Origin: Sarcocystis neurona
Lineage: Eukaryota; Apicomplexa; Conoidasida; Eucoccidiorida; Sarcocystidae
DNA length: 64,000 nucleotides
Assembly (NCBI GenBank): GCA_000727475.1
Contig: KL647302.1
Span: 1,435,234 to 1,499,233 of the forward strand
Reading direction: 5' to 3'
Positions 12,764-23,000 of this stretch are shown here, piece by piece (the stretch's first letter is position 1; each line of letters opens with the position of its first letter). The position numbers were made by a program, and so were the translations under genes. The notes beneath the pieces were generated by a model, which worked only from the letters and a program-made list of their open reading frames with translations, searched no databases and was not told where the DNA came from.

Positions 12764-12945
12764 CTCTCCCGTTTTGTGCTGAGGAGAGAAGTGCAGAACC
12801 CCAGACGAACACGCGCCATCTCACCCGCTTCCGGGACCCTGGACTGCTAAACGCATTGCTGCAGCTGCTGCTCCTTCTGCGAGGGGGCGGCCACGTTGGG
12901 ACATCTGTGCGGCCTGCAGCAATAATCTTCAGAGACAAAAAAAAG
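12764..12945 (+). CDS. Probable internal exon of a plus-strand gene
   Basis: The stretch is bounded by a pyrimidine-rich acceptor (TTGTCCCCCGCAG, ending 12763) and a consensus donor (AAAAAAAG then GTGAGA at 12946). The frame starts two bases in (phase 1) and ends in phase 0. The translation is not repetitive and looks like folded protein: TRHLTRFRDPGLLNALLQLL, then GGGHVGTSVRPAAIIFRDKK. I do not recognise the family. It lies immediately 5' of the large CAG-rich plus-strand region and is probably an early exon of that gene. Confidence 0.5.
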
Positions 12946-12954
12946 GTGAGAAGG

Positions 12955-14438
12955 TACCTCGAGCAGCAGCAGGAACGGCAGCAGCTCCGGAAGCAGCGGC
13001 GGCAGGCGCAGCAGCAGCAGCAGGAGCGAGAGCAGCAACAGGAACGACAGGAACTGCAGAAGCAGGAGCAGCAGCAGAAGGCGCGGCGGCAGTGGCAACA
13101 GCAGCGGCAGACTCGGCAGCAGAAGCAGCAGGCGCACCAGCAGCAGCAGGAGTGACAGCAGCAGCGCGATCGACAGCAAGTGCAGAAGCAGGAGCAGCAG
13201 CTTAAGGAGGAGCAGCCCAAGGAGCAGCAGCAGAAGGAGCAGCGGAAGTGGCAACAGCAGCAGCAGGCGTAGCATCAGCTGCACGCAGAGCAGCAGCAGC
13301 AGAGTGACAGCAGCAGCAGGGTCGACAGCAAGTGCAGAAGCAGGGGCAGCAGCTAAGGGAGCAGCAGCTGAGGGAGCAGCGGCACTGGCAACAGCAGCAG
13401 CAGGCGCAGCACCAGCAGCGGGCGCAGCAGCAGCAGCAGTAGGACAGCAGCTGTGGAAGAGGGAGTACCCGGAGTAGCAGCAGGAGGAGGAACAGCAACC
13501 GCAGCATCAGCACGAATAGTGCCAGCAGCAAAACTGGGTCACGGATCTGCGTAGGGATCCTGGCTGCAGCGGCAGCATTCCTCTGCTGTGCCGAAGAAGC
13601 CTGTAGTGCAGCAGTGGCAGCAGCAGCAGGAGGAGGAAATATTTCCGCGGCAAACGAAGAGAAAGCAGCAGCAACAGCTCTCAAGACGTCTGCTCTGCGT
13701 GTGCCGCAGCACCAGCGCCAGCAGCAGAACTCCTGAAGCACACACACGTACGAGCAGCAGCTTCGCGCGATGCAACAGCAGCAGCAGCAGCAAGGTGTTT
13801 CTGACGTCAGCTGCAGCAGTAAAACGAATCTCTGCAGCAGCAGCAGCTGCACAGCAGAAACGGTGGGTGCCTCTGCTGCAGCACCAGCAGCAGACAGCAG
13901 CAAGGAGACTTGCTGCAGCAGCAGGTGCAGAAGGTTTTGTACATAAAGAAGACGCAGTGGTGGGAAGTCTTCTTCTTCGGGAAATGTTTCTCAGCCAGCT
14001 GCAGCACCTTGCTTCTCCCACCTGCAGAATAGGTCGCTCTGCTGCAGAAGCACGGGGAGGATGACTTCTTGCTGCAGCAGCAGCCGCGCAACTTCTTCTG
14101 CGCGACAGCAGCAGTGACGGTTTCCGTAGCCGACGAAGCAGCAACAGCAGCAGCAGCAGCACCGGCAGCAGCACCAGCGTCAGCAGCAGCAGGGGCAGGG
14201 GTCACGTTTGCAGCAGATGCAGCAGCAGACGCAGCAGCAGGAAGGCGCAATGCAGCAGCTACTGTAGCAGTAGGACATCAGCAGGTCTTCTACGCATTTT
14301 TCATCTGGGCAAGAGCAGCAGACAGAGAGAGGCCCTACGCACTCTCCACAGTAGGGCTGGTGCGTTAGCAGCAGCAGCAGCAGCCGAATATGCGGCAGCA
14401 GGCGCAGCAGGGGAAGAAATCGTGCGCGGCAGCAGGAA
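12955..14438 (+). repeat. CAG-rich interval
   Basis: The interval is dominated by CAG on the plus strand (translating in different frames to Gln, Ala or Ser) with scattered degenerate units such as CGGCAG and GAGCAG. All three plus frames stay open for long distances simply because CAG repeats contain no stops. It may be exon, intron or both of the surrounding plus-strand gene; I cannot assign a frame. Confidence 0.7.
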
Positions 14439-17400
14439 ATGCAGCAGCGGCGCCAGCAGCATGTGACTGTCCCTCAGGTAGTCGAGCAGGAGCAGCAGGC
14501 CCGTGAACTGGTCGCGGCAGCAGGAGCAGGCGGTGCAACTGCAGCCGCAGGAGACTGCAGGAAAACGTCGGAAGAAACAGCAGCAGCAAAAATGGCTGCT
14601 GTACAACGTGCGAGAGCAGCAGCAATACGTCACCACCGCCGAGACGCCGTTTATGTGGCAGCAGCAGCAGCAGCACAAGTGGCTCCTGCGTGTGCTGCAG
14701 CACGACGTCTTCCTGAAATTGCAGCAGCAGCAAAAAACTTCACAGCGGCGCCAGCAGCAGCAAGAAATTCTACAGCTACGTCGCCAGCAGCAAGGAATTG
14801 TACAATGGCATCAGCAGCAGCAAGTAAGTATAAGGCAGTGCCAGCAGCAGCGAGGAATTTTACAGCCGCAGCCACGGCAGCAACGAGTTCTAGAGCCGCA
14901 TCAGCAAGAGCAAGGAATTCAACAACCGCATCAGGAGGAAGAAATTCTACAGCGGCGCCATCAGCAGCAAGGAATTTTACAGCCGCTGCAGCGGCAGCAG
15001 CAGCAAGGAACTCGACGGCCGCTTCAGCAGCGGCAGGAGACCGTCGTGTTGTTGCAGCTGCTGCAAGAGCAGAAAACGTTTCTGCAGCAGGTACGGCCGT
15101 GAGGGATGCCTTCGCCGTAGATGGCGCAGCAACAGCAGCCGTCGTTGCAGCAGCAAAACTGCTGCACGTCATAGGCGCCCGAGGTGCCGCGCCGTTCGCT
15201 TCAGCAGACAGAGCTGCCACCACCGCAGCACCAGGGGCTTTGGCAGGAAGTCGGTCAGGCAGAACAGCAGCCCCAGGACTTGCGACGGCCGTGGCGGGAG
15301 CAGCAGCAGCAGCGGCAGGAAGGACGTTAGCAGCAGCAACAGAGACACCTGGAGCCAGTTCGCGTGTGCGACCTGCCGCAACAGGAGCAGCATCAGCAGC
15401 AGCAAGAACGTCTGCAGGAATTGCAGCAGGACCGTACACTTTTTCGGCCGCAGCAGCAGCCTCTTGTGAAGCAGCAGCAGCAGCGGACGTCGCGGCAGCA
15501 GCAGGATACTACGCCGCAGCAAGAGCAGCAGGAGCAGGAGGTTCTCCACTCGCTGCACGCGCAGCAGCAGCAGGACGAGGGGCCGCGAGACGCTTGTCTG
15601 CAGTAGAAGCAGCAGCAACAGGAACAGCAAAAGTGGGAGGTGAAGTCATCGGAGCAGCAGCAGCAAACTCTCTTTTCTTCCCTCCTTCTACATCTTTCTT
15701 CTTCTTCTCTTCTCTTCCCCTCAGTTCGTTCCCTTTTCTCTTCTCCGTCAATTCCGCCTTTTCTTCTTCTTCGTCCTTTGCGGCAGACAAACGGCTGATT
15801 CTCAGCCCTGCAGCACGGGCGAGGCAGTCAAATAGTACTCCAAAAGGAGCGAGAGCAATACAAAACCTACGAGGCACACAAGCCGCCACACCTGAGCGCA
15901 CAACAGCAGCAGCAGGAGGAGCGACTGCAGCGACAGCAGAAGCGACTGCAGCGACAGCAGAAGCGACTGCAGCGACAGCAGAAGCGACTGCAGCGACAGC
16001 AGAAGCGACTGCAGCTTTTCCTGCGGGAACAGCAGCGGAGGCTGCTGCACTGTTCCCTGCGGCAGCACAGGCGGCTGCAGCGTTCGCTGCAGCAGCAGAA
16101 GCAGGATTTCTCCCGCTCGAAGAAAAGTGCAACTGCGACGGGAGCAACTGGTGGAGGGGCACTAGACGTTTGATTCTGCTGCGCGAAGCTGCGACTTCCT
16201 CTTCTTCGCCACAGCTTCGGAAGCCCCAGCTGCTCCTCCCTGCTCCCTGCCACTGCTGCAGCAGAGCAGCAGGCGACACTTTCCACAACAGCAGCAGCAA
16301 CAGCTACAGCAGTAGCAGCAGAAGCCAGAGCAGCAGCAGCAGCGCCGGTAACAAGAGGGACGGGAGCAGCGGCGGCATCAGAGAGCACAGCAATAGCAGT
16401 GCGTGCAGCAACAGCAGGTACGGCGACAGCAGCAGCAGTGCCACCAGCAGCAGTGCCTCCAGCTGCAGTGAGAGCAGCGGCAGCAGCAGCAGCAGAGACA
16501 GCTGCAGCAGCAGAGACAGCTGCAGCGGTGACAGGCAGGGGGTCAGGAATAGTAACACGGAGAGCGTGAACAGCAGCAGGGCGTGGCATGTGTATCGCGG
16601 TGCGAGCACTGCCGTGCTAAGGAGTAGTATCTGCAGCAGGAGTAGCAGGGGATGCTTCTTTCTCAGTGGCAGCAACGCCAACGCGGCCGCTGTGGACGGA
16701 GAAAAGGAGAGAGAGAATATTCGGAGCAGTTCGTGGAGTATTGACAGCATTTCGTGCTGCACCAGCCGCGCACGGAACAGCAGCAGCACCAGACGAAGGA
16801 GCAACAGCAGCGCACGGGAACGTCGAAGCGCCAGATGCTGCAGAGACACCAGCTTCTGTAATACGAGCTGCAGTAGACTGGGGAGGAGCAGCAGATGCTG
16901 CAGCAGCAGCAAGAACCGGTGGAACGGCAGCAGCAGCAGGTGGAGGTGGTGGAGTGACAGCAGCAGCAGCAGCATCCCTGGGACTGCTGCTGGATGCGGC
17001 AGCTACGTCGTCGAAGCGCAGAGGGCCTGCCACACAGCACTGGGCGGAGGACAGAGACACGCGCAGCAGGTGCAGCCGCCGCTTCCACAAGAGAAGAGAG
17101 GAGAACAGCAGATGCAGCAGCACGTGCGGCAGCAAAGGCAGCAGCAGCAGCATCTGTACGAGGTGGCGGAGGAACAACGGCAACAGGGAGAGAAGAAGCA
17201 GCTGGTCTCGCAGCCACGCCAGCAGGAGCCGAACGAAAAGCAGCAGATACTTCACACAAAGCAGAAGAACCAGCAGCAGCAGACACGTCAAACGAACACA
17301 GCGGAGGAGGACGAGGAGCAACAGCAGCAACGCAGATCCTACGGGCAGCGTCTCCCGGAGCTGGTACTGGTGCGACTAAGGCGGAAAAAGCTGCGGCAGG

Positions 17401-19829
17401 ACGTTGAGAAGAGGCAGCAGGAGCGGGAGCAACAGCTGCAGCAGCATCAGGAGAGACTGGAGCAGCAACGGAAGGAGCAGGAGAAGGGGAGTGAGAAGCG
17501 GCGAGAGACGGAGGAAACGCAGCAGGTCGCGGAGTCAAAGTGTAAACAACAGCAGCGAAGGAGCATTACGCCTGGCTTTACTAAAGAGAGGGGAGGCGCC
17601 GTTGGAGGGGAAAAGCTGCTTCTGCTGCCGCAAGTTTCCCCGCGCGTGGGGCAGATTCTGCTGGAGTTCCCTCTCTCCGAAGCTCTGCGTATTCTCCGCA
17701 CAAGGACTGCCGCAGCAGCAGCAACGACAGCCAGGTCCTGCGCAGCAGGGGGACCGGCAGCAGCACTGGCGGGGCCGACAGCAAACTCCGTCGCAGCAGC
17801 AGCAGGAACAGCAGCAACTGGAACAGCAGGAGCAGCGCTGGCAGTAGGAACAGCAACAGCAGGTGCAGGAACAGCACCACGGACAGCACCAGTCCCTCGC
17901 TCAGCAGCAGCAGAAGCAGGGGGTAAAAGAGGAGAAAGGATTGGAGCAGAACGCCTCCCAGCAGCAGAAGACGCGGCAGTCTCGCTCTCGACAGCAGAGA
18001 AAGCGACAGCAACAACAGGAGCAGGGGAAGCAGCACGAAGAAGGACACCTGGAGCTGCAGCGGCGGCAGAAGAACTTGAGGAAAACACGGCACCAGTTGG
18101 GGCAGCAGGCGAACCAGCAGCTGGAGCAGATGCTGCTTCACGTAGGACAGCGGTAGAGTCTGCGGTTATAGGAGGTGCTGTTGCTGCTGCTGTGCCGGGG
18201 AAGAAGACAGAGAAGAAAGAAGCCTGCAGCGCATCTAGTAATTCAGCGGCAAATGACACTGCTGCTGCTGCTGCTGCAAGGAGTATATTTGGGATAGAAG
18301 CAGAACCGCACCTCTTCACTTGTGGCAGCGCTGCGGAGCGACAGCGGCAGCGGCAGAGAGGCGAAGGACGCGCATCGCTTCGACAGCTGCAGCAGCTCGC
18401 TCGTGTTGCTGCTGCTGGTGATGCCGCTTCGAGTTTCCGCCGTAGCAGCAGCAGCAGCGGACCGCCACCGCTGTCACCTGCAGCCTCTGCTGTTCCCCAC
18501 GAGAGCAAGGCAGTCGCGGAAAGCACAGACCGTAGGAGGAGCTTTCTAAGCTCCAAAAGCAGCAACGACAGCAGGCATCTGGACAGCAGCGGCGGCGTGG
18601 GCGACAGGATCAGTAGCAGCAGCAGCAGCACTTCCGCCCATCGCGGCGGCAGCTGCGTAGATGAAGAATTTCCTTTTTTCTCGCCTCCCCCGCAGACAGG
18701 ACGGCGGGGGGAGCTTCCTCTTCTTGCACGTGCAGCAGGAGCAGCAGGACAAGACACTTCTTCTTCCTCTTCGTTCGCAGCCTCTTGGCGCACTCCGTTT
18801 TTTTTGCCGCATGCATCTGGACAGTCAAGCGGACGTAAAGGTGGGCTGGGAGAAGCAGCAGCAGACACTTTGGGATGCGTTTCTCCTGTTGCCGCTGCTG
18901 CTTCAGCGTGGCCAGAGTCGCAGAAGCGACTGGACGAGCAGCAGCAAGAAGCAGGTGCTGAGCCACTGCAGGAAGACGCTGAAGCGATGGCCAGTAGCAG
19001 TGCTGCTGAAGAACGCGCGTCGGCAGATGCGGCGGAGTGGCTTCGGGGCAGCAGCAGCACCATCCCAGAAGCAGCCGCAGGTAGCGCAGCAGCAGGTAGC
19101 GCAGCAGCAGGTAGCGCAGCAGCAGGTAGCGCAGCGGCAGGTAGCACAGCAGCAGGTAGCGCAGCAGCAGGTAGCACACCAGAAGCATCAGCAGGTAGCG
19201 CAGCAGAAGAAAAAACAGCAGGTAGCGCAGCGGAAGAAGCAGCAGGAGGTAGAACAGTCGCGGCAGTGCCTTGCTTTGTTGCGCTCGAGAAAGGAAGAAG
19301 CAGAGAAACAGAAGCAGCGACAGCAGCTGAGCGTGCTGACGTGGCAGAGAGAGAAGCGTTTCCTGGTCCGTGGACAGCAGCAGCAGTCGCGACAGCAGCA
19401 ACAGCAGCAGCGAGACAGCTTCGTCTACAGAAAGCGCCTACAGCAAATGCAGACATGGAAGAGGAAGAGGAAGAAGGAGGAAGCAGAGCAGCAGCTCGTG
19501 CCGCTGCTGCTGCTTCTGCTGCGGCAGTTGAAACTTTCTTCGTTGCGCTACGGAGACAGCGGCAACGTGGAGACTACGAGAGACTAGACGAAGTCTTGAA
19601 GCTGGAGACACTTGTTGCTGCTGGTCCAAACCACGACGTGCTGCTGCAGCAAGAAAAGCAATTTCAGCGGACTGCCCCCCACCAGCCTTCTTCGTCGCAG
19701 GCAAATGGTACGACATGGCTCCTCTGCTGCGGCGGTCTAAATAAAGTCCTATGTATTCAAAAAATACACGTATACCGGATCAAATCTTCACTGCTACGCA
19801 TGCACGTACACACATATATGTACACGTGA
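14439..19829 (+). CDS. Large Ala/Gln/Ser-rich protein gene, probably multi-exon
   Basis: One plus frame is open for 1,796 codons from the ATG at 14439. CAG repeats alone can keep frames open, so length proves little. Support for this frame comes from non-repeat segments: KRLILSPAARARQSNSTPKG (about 15789), SPRVGQILLEFPLSEALRIL (about 17635), IFGIEAEPHLFTCGSAAERQ (about 18287) and GDYERLDEVLKLETLVAAGP (about 19570). A well-defined intron is visible at 15640-15786: donor GGAG/GTGAAG, a pyrimidine tract, acceptor TTTGCGGCAG, with phase 1 on both sides. Upstream exons (such as 12764-12945) are likely. The 3' end is unclear: residues after about 19735 look like microsatellite translation, a GTACGA donor lies near 19708 and an AATAAA near 19741. 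I recognise no domain; disordered, homopolymer-rich proteins of this kind are common in Eimeria. Confidence 0.5.
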   Translation: MQQRRQQHVTVPQVVEQEQQARELVAAAGAGGATAAAGDCRKTSEETAAAKMAAVQRARAAAIRHHRRDAVYVAAAAAAQVAPACAAARRLPEIAAAAKNFTAAPAAARNSTATSPAARNCTMASAAASKYKAVPAAARNFTAAATAATSSRAASARARNSTTASGGRNSTAAPSAARNFTAAAAAAAARNSTAASAAAGDRRVVAAAARAENVSAAGTAVRDAFAVDGAATAAVVAAAKLLHVIGARGAAPFASADRAATTAAPGALAGSRSGRTAAPGLATAVAGAAAAAAGRTLAAATETPGASSRVRPAATGAASAAARTSAGIAAGPYTFSAAAAASCEAAAAADVAAAAGYYAAARAAGAGGSPLAARAAAAGRGAARRLSAVEAAATGTAKVGGEVIGAAAANSLFFPPSTSFFFFSSLPLSSFPFLFSVNSAFSSSSSFAADKRLILSPAARARQSNSTPKGARAIQNLRGTQAATPERTTAAAGGATAATAEATAATAEATAATAEATAATAEATAAFPAGTAAEAAALFPAAAQAAAAFAAAAEAGFLPLEEKCNCDGSNWWRGTRRLILLREAATSSSSPQLRKPQLLLPAPCHCCSRAAGDTFHNSSSNSYSSSSRSQSSSSSAGNKRDGSSGGIREHSNSSACSNSRYGDSSSSATSSSASSCSESSGSSSSRDSCSSRDSCSGDRQGVRNSNTESVNSSRAWHVYRGASTAVLRSSICSRSSRGCFFLSGSNANAAAVDGEKERENIRSSSWSIDSISCCTSRARNSSSTRRRSNSSARERRSARCCRDTSFCNTSCSRLGRSSRCCSSSKNRWNGSSSRWRWWSDSSSSSIPGTAAGCGSYVVEAQRACHTALGGGQRHAQQVQPPLPQEKRGEQQMQQHVRQQRQQQQHLYEVAEEQRQQGEKKQLVSQPRQQEPNEKQQILHTKQKNQQQQTRQTNTAEEDEEQQQQRRSYGQRLPELVLVRLRRKKLRQDVEKRQQEREQQLQQHQERLEQQRKEQEKGSEKRRETEETQQVAESKCKQQQRRSITPGFTKERGGAVGGEKLLLLPQVSPRVGQILLEFPLSEALRILRTRTAAAAATTARSCAAGGPAAALAGPTANSVAAAAGTAATGTAGAALAVGTATAGAGTAPRTAPVPRSAAAEAGGKRGERIGAERLPAAEDAAVSLSTAEKATATTGAGEAARRRTPGAAAAAEELEENTAPVGAAGEPAAGADAASRRTAVESAVIGGAVAAAVPGKKTEKKEACSASSNSAANDTAAAAAARSIFGIEAEPHLFTCGSAAERQRQRQRGEGRASLRQLQQLARVAAAGDAASSFRRSSSSSGPPPLSPAASAVPHESKAVAESTDRRRSFLSSKSSNDSRHLDSSGGVGDRISSSSSSTSAHRGGSCVDEEFPFFSPPPQTGRRGELPLLARAAGAAGQDTSSSSSFAASWRTPFFLPHASGQSSGRKGGLGEAAADTLGCVSPVAAAASAWPESQKRLDEQQQEAGAEPLQEDAEAMASSSAAEERASADAAEWLRGSSSTIPEAAAGSAAAGSAAAGSAAAGSAAAGSTAAGSAAAGSTPEASAGSAAEEKTAGSAAEEAAGGRTVAAVPCFVALEKGRSRETEAATAAERADVAEREAFPGPWTAAAVATAATAAARQLRLQKAPTANADMEEEEEEGGSRAAARAAAAASAAAVETFFVALRRQRQRGDYERLDEVLKLETLVAAGPNHDVLLQQEKQFQRTAPHQPSSSQANGTTWLLCCGGLNKVLCIQKIHVYRIKSSLLRMHVHTYMYT
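15921..16014 (+). repeat. 21-bp tandem repeat, in frame
   Basis: Four complete 21-bp units begin at 15921, 15942, 15963 and 15984, followed by a partial fifth. They are identical or nearly so, and each encodes the heptapeptide EATAATA in the long open frame. The period is a multiple of three, so copy-number change would not break the frame. Confidence 0.9.
19081..19185 (+). repeat. 15-bp tandem repeat (GTAGCGCAGCAGCAG), in frame
   Basis: About seven near-perfect 15-bp units encode Ala-Ala-Gly-Ser-Ala in the long open frame, followed to about 19250 by degenerate units ending in Glu-rich variants. The array lies in the C-terminal third of the putative Ala/Ser-rich protein. Confidence 0.9.
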
Positions 19830-20066
19830 ATGTACAAATACTGTCGACTTGTGCATGTATCGACTTCTCTCTATGACATTCCTGTTCTGCTGTTCGACTC
19901 AAAAACTATACACATGTATATTTGTGAATTCCGTCCAAATCAATATATTGATCGACTTGCTTCTGCAAGGCACTTCCGAAAAAGAGGATAGAGAGAGTGA
20001 AGGGAAGCTCACGCGGTGCACACGTGAACAGCACGCGTTGTTCTCCGTCGCCCTGCGCGCAGCAGG

Positions 20067-23000
20067 ATGCCGTCGTCCCGACGGCCGTCCCCTCTTTTGT
20101 CTGGGCGTGTGACGAACGCCGTCTCGTGCGTCTCGCTGCTGCTGCTGTTGCCGCTGCTGGTGGTAGCTGCCGTTGCTGCAGCTTCTTGACGGGAGACGCA
20201 GCTGCGGCAGAGTGGCGGAATCTCGACGCTTCTCCGTCGACGATCGCCCGATGGTGTTTGTGCGGCTCCTATCGACGTGTGCCCGTTCTTCTCGTCCCCG
20301 TTTTTCTGCAGGGTCCGTTTTCGACGTCCGATATTTTCCTCGTGTTCTTCTTCTTATTTTAGCTCAAGGTGTGTGTCCAGTGTCTCGTGGCAGCAGAGAA
20401 GTTCGCTCGCTTCTCCAAGTTCGTGGGTACGTCTCTTCTGCGAGTCTCCGTCTGCTTGTGTGTGTCTCTCCGTGTGTGTGTCTCTGTGGACAGCAACGCT
20501 TCAGCAAAAATTGCCAAGAAGAATGTGGCTGTTTCTCTGTGTACAGGTGTAGTGGTAGGGTGGTAGAAGTGTGAACGTATAGGGCAGAAGCCCACACACA
20601 GACGTGCAGCAGGGTGGTAGAAACGTGAACACATAGTAGGAGCCCACACATAAGGCTACAGGTGTCGTAGCAGAGTGATAGAAACGTGGACATATATGGT
20701 AGAAGCCCACACACAAGACTCCACGTGTAGTAGGGGGGTGCTGAGAATGTCAAGACACATAGCAGAACCCCCCACGGATAGAGAGACAGAGACATGTGGA
20801 AGATAGAAGCATGTTGCAGACTTGCGCGTAGACGTCTTGGCCTCCCCCACACTTCTCGAAGACCTCTGCTGCACACGCGTTCCTGCCAGCAGAAATTCAC
20901 AAACTTGCGTCCCTGTTCCCCTCTCTTCTTCCCTCTGTATGTGTTGCCTCTACTTCTTCCTGTGCCCGTCTATACGTGTGTGTGCGCTCTCTGTCTTCCT
21001 TTCTTTCCCCGGTCTCTGTGGCCTACGGTTCTCCCTATGTATACGTACATGTGTGTGTCTCCCCACTGTCCCTCTCTTCCCTTTCTTCTTGTACGACGTG
21101 CATGCGATTCCTCCTATATGTGTGTTCCCACCTGTCTTCTGTCCCTCCTGTCCGGGTGTCTCTCTGTGCATTGCTGTCCTCGATCCGGTGTATATGTCTC
21201 TACACGTCTCCGCCGCCGTGTCTCTCTCCGTCTGTGTGTGTGTGTGTCTCCCTGCCTTCCCGTCTCGGTGGCTGCGCGTCTCCCTGTCTCTTCTCCGTGT
21301 GTCCGGACGACTTGTCTGTTGGACCGGCCTCCAACCAGAGCGACGCAGCGTGGGCTCGCGTGTTGCGGGGCTTCAACGTGTGTGGGGCGCAGCTGCTCGC
21401 TGGCGAAGAGCTCTGCTGCGGCTGACCGACGGCGCGGGGACCGACGGCTATCACGACGCCGCGGCGACGCCGGCTTCTCTGCTTCCTCCCCCGCCGCTGC
21501 ACCTGCTGTCTCCGCAGCACGTGAAGCGGCTTTCGCGTCTCCTGTCTCGCGCCTGCAGCAGCAGCAGCAACCCTGTGGGCGTGGCGGCAGCGCAGGTGGA
21601 GCCGCCTTCGCCGCACGTCCTCGAGCAGCTTTTCAACGCGATCTACCTGAAGTCCATGTACTGGACAGCGTAAGGACTCTGGCCCAAAACGGGGCCCTGT
21701 GTGTCACATGCGTGCTGCTCTCTTCCGCTTTCGAGCTCTTTCTGTCTTTTCTCTCCGTTTGTCCCTCCTTCCGTCTCCCCTTTTCTCTCGGCTTTGGATC
21801 TCTTCTCGGTGTTGCTGTTCCTTTCTCTTTGTCTCCTTCTTCTCCCTTCGCGTCCACAAACAGACACGTCGTTGCAGAAAACTTCTACGTAGGTCGCTTG
21901 TTGTAGGCGCGCCAATATTTTCACCCACGTACATATATACATATATGTGGTTCTATATACACACGTATACAGCTGGTGTGGCAGAGTCCTCCTGACGTCT
22001 GCATATATACACGTATCTGTACGTACTACTTCTTCATATATATATATATATATACGTGTATATAAGTACATACGTATGTACGTATAGACATATATGCATG
22101 TATACACATTCATGCATATACACATATATATATGTATACTGTCGTGACAGACTTTTCCATATGTATGCGTGTATATATATCTATCTATCTATCTATCTAT
22201 ATATATATATATACAGATGTGTGCGTATTTATACAGGTGCGTACACACATACATATGTACATATAGAAACATATATACATGTATGCTGACGCACATATGT
22301 ATATATATTGTTGTGGCAAGTGCCAGTTCGGGACGGCGTGTACATTTAGACGTATGTAGGCACTGTGCGTATACGTCTTCCTTCAGTGACTCTTCCTAGG
22401 AAGATCTGCGTACATATATGTATATATACCTGCGTCTGTTCACAAGTATATATATTTATATATATATGTTTATGTGTAGATGCGTGTGCACAAGCGGAGG
22501 TGTATGTAGATATCACTCGGAAGACAGGGAAACGACAGACGCACATTCGTCTCTATCTCTCTGTCCACGTGTATATATTGACGCCAGCATATATACATAT
22601 ATATATATATCTGTGCACATATGTATATATTTACACATACACACATAAATGTACATATATATATATATATATATATATGCATGCAGCTCTATGTGTATAC
22701 ACTTGCGCCGTCATATATGTATATATATATATATATCCCTTTATGGTTATATACAGCTGTATACGTATGTATGTAGAGACGTATGTGTACACGTGTATGT
22801 CCCGGTGAGTATATCTACCTACCTGTATACCTGTATATGCTCTTACGCCGTCACGGCTGTGTCTTTACATATATATACATATGTGTATATGTATATATGT
22901 ATGTATACATGTGTATACGTCGCGACTGTCTCTTGCCTCCCGTTCCTCTGCCTGTGTGGGCTGCTTTATATCCTCTCGTTTCTCTTCGTCATGTTGGATG

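Noticed and set aside
18655..18693. GT...CAG segment in frame within the long plus frame, a possible mini-intron
   Set aside because: At 39 nt it is too short for a spliceosomal intron, and the frame is open through it.
17447..19456. 669-codon minus-strand frame opposite the CAG-rich gene
   Set aside because: The plus strand has better evidence: a phase-matched intron, mixed-composition peptides and CAG polarity. The minus frame is Ala/Ser/Leu shadow sequence.
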